Below are positions 25,649 through 34,212 of a DNA stretch of 64,000 bases, piece by piece. Numbering within the stretch: position 1 is the first letter of the stretch; each line of letters begins with the position of its first letter. This stretch comes from an uncultured Treponema sp. (GTDB lineage: Bacteria > Spirochaetota > Spirochaetia > Treponematales > Treponemataceae), in NCBI RefSeq assembly GCF_945873775.1, contig NZ_CAMCEC010000001.1, forward strand, positions 248,001-312,000. The letters are read 5' to 3'. The translations under genes were made by a program, and so were the position numbers. The notes below the pieces were generated by a model. That model had not been told where the DNA came from and did no database searches. It saw only the letters and a list, made by a program, of their open reading frames with translations.

Positions 25649-26854
25649 TTATTTTCTGATTTCAGAACCGATTGCTACTTTATAGCCAACTTCGCCTGTG
25701 ATAGCGTTCTTGAGCCATGGAGCAGAAATTTTGTCTGCTTCACAGATGTTGATTTCCTTGCTCTGATCTTCTGGATTCTTAGCAAAGAATTTACATCTTT
25801 CCATAGCTGGCTTAAAGTTTACAGTTTCACCAATCTTGAAGTCTCCCTTAGAAGATGCCTGTACACGTGCAACAATGCTCTGTGTCTTTGTAGAAAGGAA
25901 GAGATGTGTTTCTGCACCAAGAGGCTCTTTGTTAGAAACTTTCATCTGCATATTGTTTTCTGCAGCTGGAGCTTCTGAATAAACAAGGTCTTCTGGACGT
26001 ACACCGAAGTAAACTTCTTTTCCTACATAGTCTTTAAGAGAAGCCTGCTGTTCTGCTGTTGGAACAACTGTGAATGTGCCTTCGTCAGCAACAATCTTGT
26101 CGCCTTCTTTCTTAATTGTAACAGAAAGGAAGTTCATTGGAGGAGTTCCAATAAATCCTGCAACAAATTTATTGATTGGGTGGTTGTACAAATAGAGAGG
26201 CTCACCAATCTGCTGTACGTGGCCGTCTTTCATAACAACGATTTTTGTACCCATTGTCATAGCTTCAATCTGGTCATGAGTAACATAAATCATTGTAGCA
26301 TTAAGTCTCTGGTGCAAACCTGCGATTTCTCCACGCATTGTAACACGGAGCTTTGCATCAAGGTTAGAAAGAGGCTCGTCAAACAAGAATACTTTAGGGT
26401 TACGAACAATTGCGCGTCCTACTGCAACACGCTGTCTCTGTCCACCAGAAAGAGCCTTTGGCTTGCGGTCCAAGTACTGTGTAAGACCAAGAATATTTGC
26501 AGCTTCATCAACACGGCGTTTAATTTCACCTTTGTCCATCTTGCGGATCTTAAGTCCGAAAGCCATGTTGTCATATACTGTCATGTGAGGATAAAGAGCA
26601 TAGTTCTGGAAAACCATCGCAATGTTTCTGTCTTTTGGCGGAACATCGTTCATAAGTTCGCCATCAATAAGAAGCTCGCCTTCAGAAATTTCTTCCAAAC
26701 CTGCAACCATGCGGAGAGTTGTTGATTTTCCACATCCAGATGGACCTACGAATACACAGAAGTCGCGGTCTTCAATAACAATGTTGGCGTTTTCTACAGC
26801 CTGAACATTTCCGTCGTAAATCTTACCGATTCCTTTTAATTCTACCTTTGCCAC
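25649..26854 (-). CDS. ugpC: Sugar/glycerol-phosphate ABC transporter ATPase (MalK/UgpC/MsmK type)
   Basis: 401 residues. ATPase domain: Walker A VGPSGCGKST (about 36-45), Q-loop MVFQNYALYPHMTV, signature LSGGQRQRVA and Walker B VFLFDEPLSNLDAKLR; then a C-terminal TOBE/MalK-type regulatory domain (about 235-390, including FGVRPEDL). No permease or binding-protein genes are nearby, so it is probably a shared ATPase serving several sugar importers, as for MsmK/MsmX; the exact substrate cannot be read from this gene. Start is GTG with a strong AGGAGG upstream, and it is flanked by a good promoter and terminator, suggesting high monocistronic expression. Confidence 0.88.
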   Translation of the reverse strand: MAKVELKGIGKIYDGNVQAVENANIVIEDRDFCVFVGPSGCGKSTTLRMVAGLEEISEGELLIDGELMNDVPPKDRNIAMVFQNYALYPHMTVYDNMAFGLKIRKMDKGEIKRRVDEAANILGLTQYLDRKPKALSGGQRQRVAVGRAIVRNPKVFLFDEPLSNLDAKLRVTMRGEIAGLHQRLNATMIYVTHDQIEAMTMGTKIVVMKDGHVQQIGEPLYLYNHPINKFVAGFIGTPPMNFLSVTIKKEGDKIVADEGTFTVVPTAEQQASLKDYVGKEVYFGVRPEDLVYSEAPAAENNMQMKVSNKEPLGAETHLFLSTKTQSIVARVQASSKGDFKIGETVNFKPAMERCKFFAKNPEDQSKEINICEADKISAPWLKNAITGEVGYKVAIGSEIRK

Positions 26855-26887
26855 TTTTGGCCTCCTAAGGGTTTATGTTATGCAACA

Positions 26888-26916
26888 ATTATAAATTCAA
26901 AAAGTATAGAAGTCAA
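26888..26916 (-). promoter_or_regulatory. Promoter of the MalK/UgpC-type ATPase gene
   Basis: TTGACT (26916-26911), 17-base spacer, TATAAT (26893-26888). Leader of about 25-30 bases carries AGGAGG. A perfect 12-bp palindrome TTCTTTAAAGAA (26922-26933) lies just upstream of the -35 and may be a regulator site. Confidence 0.75.
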
Positions 26917-26945
26917 ATAAATTCTTTAAAGAAATTCAGTTTTTT

Positions 26946-27476
26946 TCAGCCTACAGAGCCGTTTTTGTAAACTTTGGCTTCAACAAACTTTCCATCCGCG
27001 CCGATTTTCTTTCCGTCGATTTCAACAAATCCGTCTTTTGTATAAAGCTTGAACGAAAAGAATTTATCCGGCTTTACATAGCAATATTTTTCAGCAGGAG
27101 CTTCAAATCCTTCCGGCTCAAGAATAGTTCCTGGCTCAAACTGAGGCGCAAAAAGAACTTCGCAAGTTTCATGGTCCGTAACATTCGGATCTGATGCCGC
27201 AAGCAACATTCCGTTGCTTCTGACTCCGCGGAAATTTGCAGGCTTTAAATTGTAAACAATAACAATTGTTTTTCCCAAAAGCTCTTCCGGCTTATAAAAA
27301 GGCACAATAGAACTTACAATTTGTCTAGGCTCTTCGTCTCCGTCGTTCAATGTAAGTATATATAGAAGACTTCCACCTGGATGCTGCTCAACTTTTTCTA
27401 TGCGCGCCACCTTTAGAATAACGCGGTTTCTGAACTGCTCTGCTTCTGAAAGCACAGTTTCTTCATTTTCTTCCAT
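26946..27476 (-). CDS. Stand-alone tRNA-binding domain protein (MetRS beta-type / Arc1p-like)
   Basis: 176 residues containing one EMAP/Trbp111 tRNA-binding OB domain (about 15-130; VILKVARIEKVEQHPGGSLL, IVSSIVPFYKPEELLGKTIV, LKPANFRGVRSNGMLLAAS). In many bacteria this domain is fused to the C-terminus of methionyl-tRNA synthetase; here it is separate and MetRS is not in the window. It may bind tRNA in trans to MetRS, or act like CsaA. The C-terminal 45 residues are less conserved. GAGG lies about 10 bases before the ATG. Confidence 0.82.
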   Translation of the reverse strand: MEENEETVLSEAEQFRNRVILKVARIEKVEQHPGGSLLYILTLNDGDEEPRQIVSSIVPFYKPEELLGKTIVIVYNLKPANFRGVRSNGMLLAASDPNVTDHETCEVLFAPQFEPGTILEPEGFEAPAEKYCYVKPDKFFSFKLYTKDGFVEIDGKKIGADGKFVEAKVYKNGSVG

Positions 27477-27528
27477 AATATGATACCTCGCTTAATGTTT
27501 TTATATAGAATACAGATTAAATTCAAAA

Positions 27529-27555
27529 GATTATCAGGTCAAGCCCGTTAATGGC
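27529..27555 (-). repeat. Copy of dispersed 27-bp hairpin element
   Basis: Minus strand reads GCCATTAACGGG-CTTGA-CCTGATAATC, matching the GTCATT-stem-CTTGA-stem-AATC plan of the copies at 57263-57289 and 57308-57334. The stem CGGG/CCTG pairs with one G-T. It sits in the 185-base gap between the tRNA-binding gene and the chemotaxis receptor gene. Confidence 0.65.
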
Positions 27556-27611
27556 AGCAAAATATAAAACTAGAATTTTCAGGCTAAATAAACAAAAAAA
27601 AGATTTTTAAG

Positions 27612-27639
27612 TTGAAATAAAAAAATTCTAATGTATAAT
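27612..27639 (+). promoter_or_regulatory. Promoter of the chemotaxis receptor gene
   Basis: TTGAAA (27612-27617), 16-base spacer, TATAAT (27634-27639). About 16 bases of leader follow with GGAGG 6 bases before the ATG. Confidence 0.6.
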
Positions 27640-27661
27640 TTATAATAAATTGGAGGCCACC

Positions 27662-29755
27662 ATGTCTTTAATGAAAAAAACTCTTCTATTCTCTTCTATC
27701 TTCTTTCTTTTTATTTGTTTTATTTCGCTTTTTACTTACGGCATTGCAAAGAACAAAATCGGGCGGAAGAATATTTCGCAGAGCATCAGGACGGAGCTTA
27801 GCACTGACCAGCTTATGCTTGAGTCTTCGGTGAACAAGGACATTACTCTTGCCCTTCAGATGGCGCGCTCGCCTGTAATTTCAAACTATTTCCGAAACGT
27901 TTCGGACGAAAGGCTCAAAAAACCTGCCTTTGACGAGATGGCGGCATACGGAAAGGCTTTTTCTTCCGGCATAAATTTCTGGGTAAACGACACTGACCAC
28001 TTTTTCTACTTCGGAGACGAATATTCCTACACTCTTGACCCGGACAAGCCTGAAAGCTACTGGTACAACATGACTCTTTACGAGACTGAAACTTACAACT
28101 TCAACATAAACTACAATCCGGACGTAAACGAAACCTGCCTTTGGGTGAACGCACCTGTTTTTTCCGCGGACAAAAAGCCTGTGGGAGTTGTGGGAACAGG
28201 AATCATTTTGGACTCGTTCCTTGACTCTGTTTACAAGACTGTGAGCGGCGGAGGAAACGGACAGCTTTTCTTCTTCAACAGCCTAGGAGAAATTACCGGC
28301 GCGGAAGACAAGTCGCTTGTAAGCCAAAAGGCACTTGTAAAAGACCAGCTCGGCGGACTTTACGAGAAAATCGAAGGCTCGCTTGAGGACTACAAGAACG
28401 GACAAATTTACACTTTCAGCTCAGGAGGCTCGGAGTACGGACTTTGCTACGTAAGCGTTCTTGACTGGTATCTTGTTCGCCGCATGGACGTTTCTTCGGG
28501 AATCGCAACGGAAAGCTCGCTTGTTGTAATGCTTTCAATGTTCATAATCGGAATGCTAGTCGTTTCCTGCCTGTACACGCTCTTCATCTCGCTGATTCTA
28601 AAGCCGCTTTCAATGCTCCGCGAATCCATGAACAAAATTGCGGACGGAGACTTCACAGAAAAATTCAGCTACAAAAAGAAAGATGAAATCGGAAGCCTTG
28701 CAGGAAGCCTCTCGCGCATAACGGCAACCGTGAATTCTCTCATAAACGGAATAACGGAAAAGGCAGACTACGTTCACGACACGAACAACCTTCAGCAGAA
28801 AAATTTCGACTCAGGAAAGGAAAAGGCCGCGGCAATTGTCTCGGAGCTTGACGGAATGAAGACTTCGGTTTCGGAGCAGCAGGAAATGATTCAGAGCGCG
28901 TCCGACACGATTGAAAAGACGGCTGAAAGGCTCAAGGGATTTGGAAGCATAATCAGGACGCAGATTTCTGACATCGAGGAATCCGGCGAGCAGATAAGGC
29001 AGCTTTTGGATTCGGTTGAGTCGGTTGACAAAATCAGGAAGTTCACGATTGAGAACATGGGGCTTCTTTCTTCCGCTTCAGAAAAGGGAAACTTGCACAT
29101 CAAGCAGGTTTCGGAAACTGTCCAGCAGATTTCGAACGACACGGAAAAGCTTCTTGAGACGAACAAGATTATCTCTTCAATTTCAGACCAGACGAACCTT
29201 CTTGCCATGAACGCGGCGATTGAGGCGGCTCATGCGGGAAAAGCGGGCGATGGTTTTGCTGTCGTTGCCCAGGAAATCAGGAAGCTTTCTGAAAAAACAC
29301 ACGCGCAGTCGGAGAACGTTGCGAAGGTTATCGGCGGAATCATCGACTCGGTTCAGCGTGTCGTGGAAGTTTCAGCTGTAACAAGCCAAATTTTCTCGGA
29401 CATCGTGAAGCAGGTTTCCGCAGTTGACTCAGACTTCAAGGAAATGTCGGGCATAATTGAAAATGAAAATGCGCTGAACATTTCGGTTGCGGAAAAACTC
29501 AAGGCTCTGTCTTCTGGCTCGGCTTCTGTTTCCGGCGGATTTTCGGACATGGAAAAAGACACTTCGAACATCGCCTCCGCAATGGAAAAAGTTACGCAGC
29601 GCACGACGGAACTTGTAATGAGCGTAGAAGCAATTTCAGAAAGCGCGCTTGCCATAAACACGCAGCTCAAGGAAGTTTCAAGCCTCGCGAACAAATCCGT
29701 GGAGCAGATTCAGACTCTTGCCGATTCGCTTGAAATATATAAAATAGAGAAATGA
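27662..29755 (+). CDS. Methyl-accepting chemotaxis protein with dCache-type sensor
   Basis: 697 residues from the ATG at 27662, which has GGAGG 6 bases upstream; the frame extends to a TTG at 27650 but that is part of the ribosome site. Membrane segment (about 8-27), periplasmic Cache-type sensor (about 40-275), second membrane segment (about 280-305), HAMP (about 305-360) and a signalling coiled coil with the conserved tip [20 protein letters not shown] and [16 protein letters not shown] (about 505-550). No C-terminal CheR pentapeptide is evident. Ligand unknown. Base composition is visibly richer in G+C than the neighbours (for example 31 of 60 bases in 28861-28920). Confidence 0.92.
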   Translation: MSLMKKTLLFSSIFFLFICFISLFTYGIAKNKIGRKNISQSIRTELSTDQLMLESSVNKDITLALQMARSPVISNYFRNVSDERLKKPAFDEMAAYGKAFSSGINFWVNDTDHFFYFGDEYSYTLDPDKPESYWYNMTLYETETYNFNINYNPDVNETCLWVNAPVFSADKKPVGVVGTGIILDSFLDSVYKTVSGGGNGQLFFFNSLGEITGAEDKSLVSQKALVKDQLGGLYEKIEGSLEDYKNGQIYTFSSGGSEYGLCYVSVLDWYLVRRMDVSSGIATESSLVVMLSMFIIGMLVVSCLYTLFISLILKPLSMLRESMNKIADGDFTEKFSYKKKDEIGSLAGSLSRITATVNSLINGITEKADYVHDTNNLQQKNFDSGKEKAAAIVSELDGMKTSVSEQQEMIQSASDTIEKTAERLKGFGSIIRTQISDIEESGEQIRQLLDSVESVDKIRKFTIENMGLLSSASEKGNLHIKQVSETVQQISNDTEKLLETNKIISSISDQTNLLAMNAAIEAAHAGKAGDGFAVVAQEIRKLSEKTHAQSENVAKVIGGIIDSVQRVVEVSAVTSQIFSDIVKQVSAVDSDFKEMSGIIENENALNISVAEKLKALSSGSASVSGGFSDMEKDTSNIASAMEKVTQRTTELVMSVEAISESALAINTQLKEVSSLANKSVEQIQTLADSLEIYKIEK

Positions 29756-29823
29756 ATATAAGACAAAACACACAAAATAATGCCTGTTTTATCTACATTA
29801 ACTTTTTATGGAGTAAAATAAAA

Positions 29824-30612
29824 ATGAAAAAACTTAAACTTTTTACGGCAGTTCTGTCATTTGCAACACTGGCTTTTTTTGGCTGCAAATCAAAGGATGC
29901 AAAGCAAATTGAAGGCGACTGGAATCTTGTTCAGTACAAAATCGGAGAAAAGCAAGCGGACTTTTCATGCGCTACAATTTCCCTTTTGCAAGATGAAAAC
30001 TTGAACATTAAAGTGTCAGGATTTTCCGGCGTAAATTCTTTCTCTGGCCTTTACAAATCAAGTGGAAAAAAGCTCCGTGCAGAACCTGGATTTATTTCTA
30101 CAAAAATGATGGGCAGCAAAGAGGACATGGAATTTGAAAGACTCTTTTTAAATTCCGCAGTAGGAGCTGACAGTTGGAAAACAAAAACGCAGGACGGAAA
30201 AATTCTTTTGTGCATTTATAATTCAATGGAAAATTCCGAACTTGTTTTTGCGAAGGCTTCTATAAAAGATGCAAACTGGACGTTGGCAGCAATTCTAAAA
30301 AACGGCGGAGTTCAAAGCATAGACGCAGACAAATCAGAACTGCCTACGCTCTCTTTCAATGAAGAAAACAAAGCTTCTGGTTTTTCAGGCGTAAATTATT
30401 ACACAATGGATTACGCTCTTGACGAGACTGCAAAAAAACTTTCGTTCACGCTTGGAGCTTCAACATTAATGGCTTCGGGAAGCAAAGAAGCGCAGGAACT
30501 TGAGCAGCAGTTTTATATCAACATAGATCAGACTGCAACTTATTCTCTCTTTGGAAACACACTTACGCTCCGCTCAAAAGACGGAAAAACTCTTTTGGAA
30601 TTCGTAAAGTAA
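29824..30612 (+). CDS. Lipoprotein with two META (HslJ-like) domains
   Basis: 262 residues from the ATG at 29824 (GGAG about 10 bases upstream; the frame runs further upstream without a signal). A lipobox ends at Cys21 (LAFFGC). Two repeats follow, each with the META-type strand pattern: SGFSGVNSFSGLY then FISTKMMGSKEDMEFE (about 55-110), and SGFSGVNYYTMDY then TLMASGSKEAQELE (about 180-235). META proteins are envelope or secreted proteins linked to stress or adhesion; no enzyme is implied. It lies 68 bases after the receptor gene on the same strand. Confidence 0.75.
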   Translation: MKKLKLFTAVLSFATLAFFGCKSKDAKQIEGDWNLVQYKIGEKQADFSCATISLLQDENLNIKVSGFSGVNSFSGLYKSSGKKLRAEPGFISTKMMGSKEDMEFERLFLNSAVGADSWKTKTQDGKILLCIYNSMENSELVFAKASIKDANWTLAAILKNGGVQSIDADKSELPTLSFNEENKASGFSGVNYYTMDYALDETAKKLSFTLGASTLMASGSKEAQELEQQFYINIDQTATYSLFGNTLTLRSKDGKTLLEFVK

Positions 30613-30632
30613 TTTTTTCAACTATTTAATTA

Positions 30633-30670
30633 TCATTCCTGTGCAATTCAACTGAATAACATGGGAATGA
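30633..30670 (+). repeat. Intergenic hairpin related to the 27-bp dispersed element
   Basis: TCATTCCTGTG (30633-30643) pairs with CATGGGAATGA (30660-30670) through 11 positions with two G-T pairs around a 16-base loop. The right arm is identical to the end of the element copy at 57308-57334. It follows the META lipoprotein stop and precedes the aroB promoter. Confidence 0.5.
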
Positions 30671-30708
30671 CTTTTCAACAAAAATCGTTTTCAAAATTCC
30701 AATGGGGT

Positions 30709-30737
30709 TTGCTTCCATTTACAAAATGCAGTAAACT
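30709..30737 (+). promoter_or_regulatory. Promoter of aroB, predicted leaderless
   Basis: TTGCTT (30709-30714), 17-base spacer, TAAACT (30732-30737), then six bases to the ATG at 30744, which would be +1 itself. No ribosome site fits between. Confidence 0.55.
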
Positions 30738-30743
30738 ATAGCA

Positions 30744-31892
30744 ATGGATATTTCACCAATAGATAGTTTTGAACTTTTGTTTCCTGAAAATTCAGGCTTT
30801 GATAAAACTGACATTCTTTTTTACAGCGGAAAAAGCGACCTATGCAGACTTTACCTTTCCGCAGAAAACAAGCGCAACAGACTTTTTGTCACTGACACAA
30901 ACATCGCGCCTTTATGCGCAGATTTTATTTCACATTTTACCGATGAAAATGCAAACAACATAAAAGCTCCTTCTGTTTTCAAAAAAGAAAATGATATACT
31001 TTGCATTATTGGCGCAGGAGAAAAATTCAAGACAATAGAAAATGTCCTCGAAATTGTAAGAGCAGCTTTAAACTCCAACTTCAACAGGAACTGCCTTTTT
31101 GTTGCAATCGGAGGTGGAGTTTTAAGCGACATGACAGGCTTTGCTGCTTCGATGTTCAAACGCGGAGTTGACGTTGAGTTTGTTCCGACAACTTTGCTTT
31201 CTGATGTTGATGCTTCTATCGGCGGAAAAACTGGATGCGACTTTGACAGTTACAAAAACATGATTGGAGCTTTTTATCCTGCAAAAAAAATTCATATATG
31301 GAGTTCATTTATACAAAGCCTTCCGCAGAATGAATTTCTTTCAGGGCTTGGCGAAGTTGTAAAAACAGCTTTTCTTTTTTCTCCAGAATTGACAGAAATT
31401 TTAAAGACACAAAAAGCGCAAGTTATGAGCCGAAATGAAGAAGTTCTACAAAAAATAATTTCAATCTGCGCAAAGGCAAAAGCAAAAACAGTGCATGAAG
31501 ATTTTAAAGAAAAAGGAATCCGAGCATATTTAAATTACGGACATACTTTTGGACACGCGCTTGAAACTGTGGCAGGACTTGGAAAAATAAGCCACGGCGA
31601 AGCTGTTGCCTGGGGAATTGGAAGAGCGCTGGATCTTTCTTTAAGCAAAAAACTTTGCACTGCTGAATTTGCAAAAGATTGCAAGAAAATTCTTTTTGAC
31701 TACGGATTCTGCACAGAGCCGATTCCGCAGATTATAAAAGATATTCCAGATGCAACGCTTGCTTTAGTTTCTGCAATGCACAAAGACAAAAAAAATTCTG
31801 GAAGCTGCGTAAAAGTCATTCTTCAAAAAGCTGGGCAATCCACATTGATAACAGAAGTTCAAGACAAAGAAATTCTTGAGGTTTTAAAATGA
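30744..31892 (+). CDS. aroB: 3-dehydroquinate synthase
   Basis: Second step of the shikimate pathway, cyclising DAHP (the product of AroF, 20702-21736). 382 residues with the NAD-binding AIGGGVLSDMTGF (about 117-129), VPTTLLSDVDASIGGKTG and the zinc ligands GLGEVVKTA (Glu near 203) and LNYGHTFGHALE (His near 268 and 272). The stop overlaps the start of the cysteine desulfurase gene (ATGA). The start sits directly on its promoter. Confidence 0.95.
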   Translation: MDISPIDSFELLFPENSGFDKTDILFYSGKSDLCRLYLSAENKRNRLFVTDTNIAPLCADFISHFTDENANNIKAPSVFKKENDILCIIGAGEKFKTIENVLEIVRAALNSNFNRNCLFVAIGGGVLSDMTGFAASMFKRGVDVEFVPTTLLSDVDASIGGKTGCDFDSYKNMIGAFYPAKKIHIWSSFIQSLPQNEFLSGLGEVVKTAFLFSPELTEILKTQKAQVMSRNEEVLQKIISICAKAKAKTVHEDFKEKGIRAYLNYGHTFGHALETVAGLGKISHGEAVAWGIGRALDLSLSKKLCTAEFAKDCKKILFDYGFCTEPIPQIIKDIPDATLALVSAMHKDKKNSGSCVKVILQKAGQSTLITEVQDKEILEVLK

Positions 31893-33067
31893 TTTCATCA
31901 AAACATTATTTTGACTGGGCAGCAACCGCTCCAAACGATGAAGAAATTTTAACTAAAGCGCTAAAATATTCTATGGATCATTGGGGAAATCCTTCAAGCA
32001 TTCATAAAGCCGGAACAGATGCAAAAGCCGCATTGGAAAACGCAAGAAAAAGAGCCGCCCAAGCTTTAGGTGTAAATGCGGAAAATATTTTTTTTACTTC
32101 AGGCGGAACAGAAGGAGATCATCTTGCGCTTCTTTCTGTTTTAAGCCGGCCTCAAAAAGGAAGCGTTGTATTAAGTTCCATTGAGCATCCGGCTCTGCGT
32201 GAAATGGCAAAGTCAATGCAAAACTGCGGCTGGAAAGTTATAAATGTAAATCCAGATAAAAATGGAATTGTTTCTGCTCAAAGCATTTCTGATGCGCTTC
32301 AAGAAGACACGGCATTTGTTTCAGTAATGGCGGTAAATAATGAAACTGGAGCAATTCAGCCTATTTATGAAATTGCAAAAATTATTGAAGAAAAAACAAA
32401 AGGAAAGCGAAAGCCATTTTTTCACGTTGACTGTGTTCAGGCAGCAGGAAAAATTCCGCTGAACTTAAAGGCAAGCGGAATTGATTCAGCTTCATTCAGC
32501 GCGCATAAAATCGGCGGATCAAGAGGAATTGGAATCCTTTATCTTGCAAAAGAATTTAATTCATTTTTAAAAGGCGGCGGACAGGAAAAAACTGTAAGAA
32601 GCGGAACTGAAAACCTTTTTGGCGCAGAGGCATTTTCTCTTTGCCTTGAAAAATATTTTATTTCAGAAAGAAACGCTTCGGCTGAAAAAAGATTCGAACA
32701 GCAAAAAATTCTTACAGCAAATTTCATAAAAAAACTAAAGAAAATAAAAGGCTGCGTGATAATTCCGCATTGCCGTGAAGATGAAAAATTTGAAGCAAAC
32801 TTTTCTCCTTGGGTTGTTCAAGCTGCATTCCCAGGAATTCCAGGACAAGTCATGGAGCGCGCATTAAGTGAAAAAGGATTTTTCATTTCAACAGGAAGCG
32901 CATGTTCATCTTCGCATAAAGGCCGGCCGGTTCTTGACACAATGCAGTTAAGCCCAAAGGAAAAAGAAAGCGCGGTAAGATTCAGTTTTGGATTTTCAAC
33001 TGAAGAAGAAAGCATGAACGAGCTAATCGAAGAACTGAAAAATATTTGCAGACAGTTTTTGCAATGA
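31889..33067 (+). CDS. Cysteine desulfurase (NifS/IscS family)
   Basis: PLP enzyme moving sulfur from cysteine to Fe-S or thio-modification acceptors. 392 residues with DWAATAPNDEEIL at the N-terminus, HWGNPSSIH, TSGGTEGDHLAL, the PLP lysine in SAHKIGGSRGIG (near 206) and the catalytic cysteine in STGSACSSSHKG (near 339). It overlaps aroB by four bases and is therefore co-translated with it, without a clear pathway link. No IscU or thiI gene is adjacent, so the sulfur acceptor cannot be told. Confidence 0.92.
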   Translation: MISSKHYFDWAATAPNDEEILTKALKYSMDHWGNPSSIHKAGTDAKAALENARKRAAQALGVNAENIFFTSGGTEGDHLALLSVLSRPQKGSVVLSSIEHPALREMAKSMQNCGWKVINVNPDKNGIVSAQSISDALQEDTAFVSVMAVNNETGAIQPIYEIAKIIEEKTKGKRKPFFHVDCVQAAGKIPLNLKASGIDSASFSAHKIGGSRGIGILYLAKEFNSFLKGGGQEKTVRSGTENLFGAEAFSLCLEKYFISERNASAEKRFEQQKILTANFIKKLKKIKGCVIIPHCREDEKFEANFSPWVVQAAFPGIPGQVMERALSEKGFFISTGSACSSSHKGRPVLDTMQLSPKEKESAVRFSFGFSTEEESMNELIEELKNICRQFLQ

Positions 33068-33073
33068 AGATGC

Positions 33074-33102
33074 TTGCAATAAATTTTAAAATGCTGTAAA
33101 GT
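33074..33102 (+). promoter_or_regulatory. Promoter upstream of the PUR-domain gene
   Basis: TTGCAA (33074-33079), 17-base spacer, TAAAGT (33097-33102). The leader (about 60 bases) contains an AAGGAG with no start codon at the right distance and a weak hairpin before a T-run, then the true ribosome site. Confidence 0.5.
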
Positions 33103-33170
33103 GCAAGGAGTCATATCCTGCATCTTTTTTGGTGCAAAAAAATCAAACTAAATTTTCAGGGAAGGACATT

Positions 33171-33611
33171 ATGGGAATTCGTGGAGAACTTTTTACAAAT
33201 CAGGTAAACTTGGACAAACGTTCGTATTATTTCAACGTAAAAGAAAATCGCAATGGAGATGTTTTTCTTCAGATTGTTGAAAGCAAAATAAAAGACGGAC
33301 AAGATGAAAGACGCGACATTGTTGTTTTTGCAGATGATATGAAAAGCTTTTTGGGCGGAATGGACGAATCTTTAAGAGCTGTTGAAAAAATCCAGAAAGA
33401 ACGCGCAAAGCTCCGTGCAGAAAAAAAAGCCGCAAAAGAAGCAAAATATGCAGCAGGCGGAATGTCAGAAGAAAAGCCAGCAAAAAAAGTTTACCGCAGA
33501 AAAGGAGAAAGCCGCTTAGTTTCAGAAAGAAAAGCAGAGCGCAAGGAAATTTCAGGCAGACTTCATGTTGTTTCAAAAAGACAGCCTGACGCTGAAAAAA
33601 CAGAATACTAA
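33171..33611 (+). CDS. PUR-domain nucleic-acid-binding protein (DUF3276, BpuR-like)
   Basis: 146 residues from the ATG at 33171 (AAGGA about 6 bases upstream; a TTG 14 codons earlier is ignored). The first 75 residues match the bacterial PUR-alpha domain: MGIRGELFTNQVNLDKRSYY, FNVKENRNGDVFLQIVESK and IVVFADDMKSFLGGMDESL. The Borrelia homologue BpuR binds DNA and RNA and regulates genes. The C-terminal half is a Lys/Ala/Glu-rich basic tail, likely to add non-specific nucleic-acid binding. Its stop overlaps the stop of the convergent rnhB gene. Confidence 0.88.
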   Translation: MGIRGELFTNQVNLDKRSYYFNVKENRNGDVFLQIVESKIKDGQDERRDIVVFADDMKSFLGGMDESLRAVEKIQKERAKLRAEKKAAKEAKYAAGGMSEEKPAKKVYRRKGESRLVSERKAERKEISGRLHVVSKRQPDAEKTEY

Positions 33612-34207
33612 TATTTGAACGAAAGCCGCTGAATGGGAGACGGTCCTAAACGGCGGCAAATTTCTTTGTGAGCAGGAGTTGGGTAGCCTTTATGCTTTGC
33701 ATACCCATACTCAGGATAGAGTTTATCGTAATCAAGCATAATTTTATCACGCTGAACTTTTGCCAGAATGCTTGCAGCCATAACACAAGGAAATTTTGAA
33801 TCAGCTTTTACAACTGCTTTTATATCAAGATTTTCATCAGAAAAAGGCAGAGCATTTCCATCTACAATCACTTGCATGGAATTTTTACATTGCTCAAAAT
33901 CAAGTCCATTTTTTTTGCACCAAGCAGGAAGTTTCATTCTCATCATATCAAAAGCAATTTTCATTGCCCTAAAATCAGCTTGAAGGATATTTATTTCATC
34001 GATTATTTTTTCACTGACAATTCCAATTCCCCAGCAAGATTTTTCTCTTATAACATCAAATGCAGCTTCACGTTTTTTTTCAGAAAGCTTTTTGCTATCG
34101 TTTAAAATTTCCACAGGAAAATCAGAAGGCAAGAGAACACATCCAGCTGTAACAGGACCAGCCAAAGGACCTCTTCCCGCTTCATCGATTCCAACAAGAA
34201 AATCCAT
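33608..34207 (-). CDS. rnhB: Ribonuclease HII
   Basis: Removes RNA from RNA-DNA hybrids, including single misincorporated ribonucleotides. 199 residues from the ATG at 34207; catalytic Asp8-Glu9 in GIDEAGRGPLAGP, the third Asp in VIVDGNALP and SKFPCVMAASILAKVQRD. A longer frame to 34267 has no matching homology. It follows the beta-helix gene by five bases, within an operon with the phosphoribosyltransferase upstream. Confidence 0.95.
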   Translation of the reverse strand: MDFLVGIDEAGRGPLAGPVTAGCVLLPSDFPVEILNDSKKLSEKKREAAFDVIREKSCWGIGIVSEKIIDEINILQADFRAMKIAFDMMRMKLPAWCKKNGLDFEQCKNSMQVIVDGNALPFSDENLDIKAVVKADSKFPCVMAASILAKVQRDKIMLDYDKLYPEYGYAKHKGYPTPAHKEICRRLGPSPIQRLSFKY

Positions 34208-34212
34208 AAAGC

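Noticed and set aside
33103-33136. Strong AAGGAG with T-run before the PUR-domain gene, considered as an attenuator
   Set aside because: The stem (GCAAGGA/TCCTGC) is short and bulged and no leader peptide or alternative pairing was found; the T-run alone is weak evidence.
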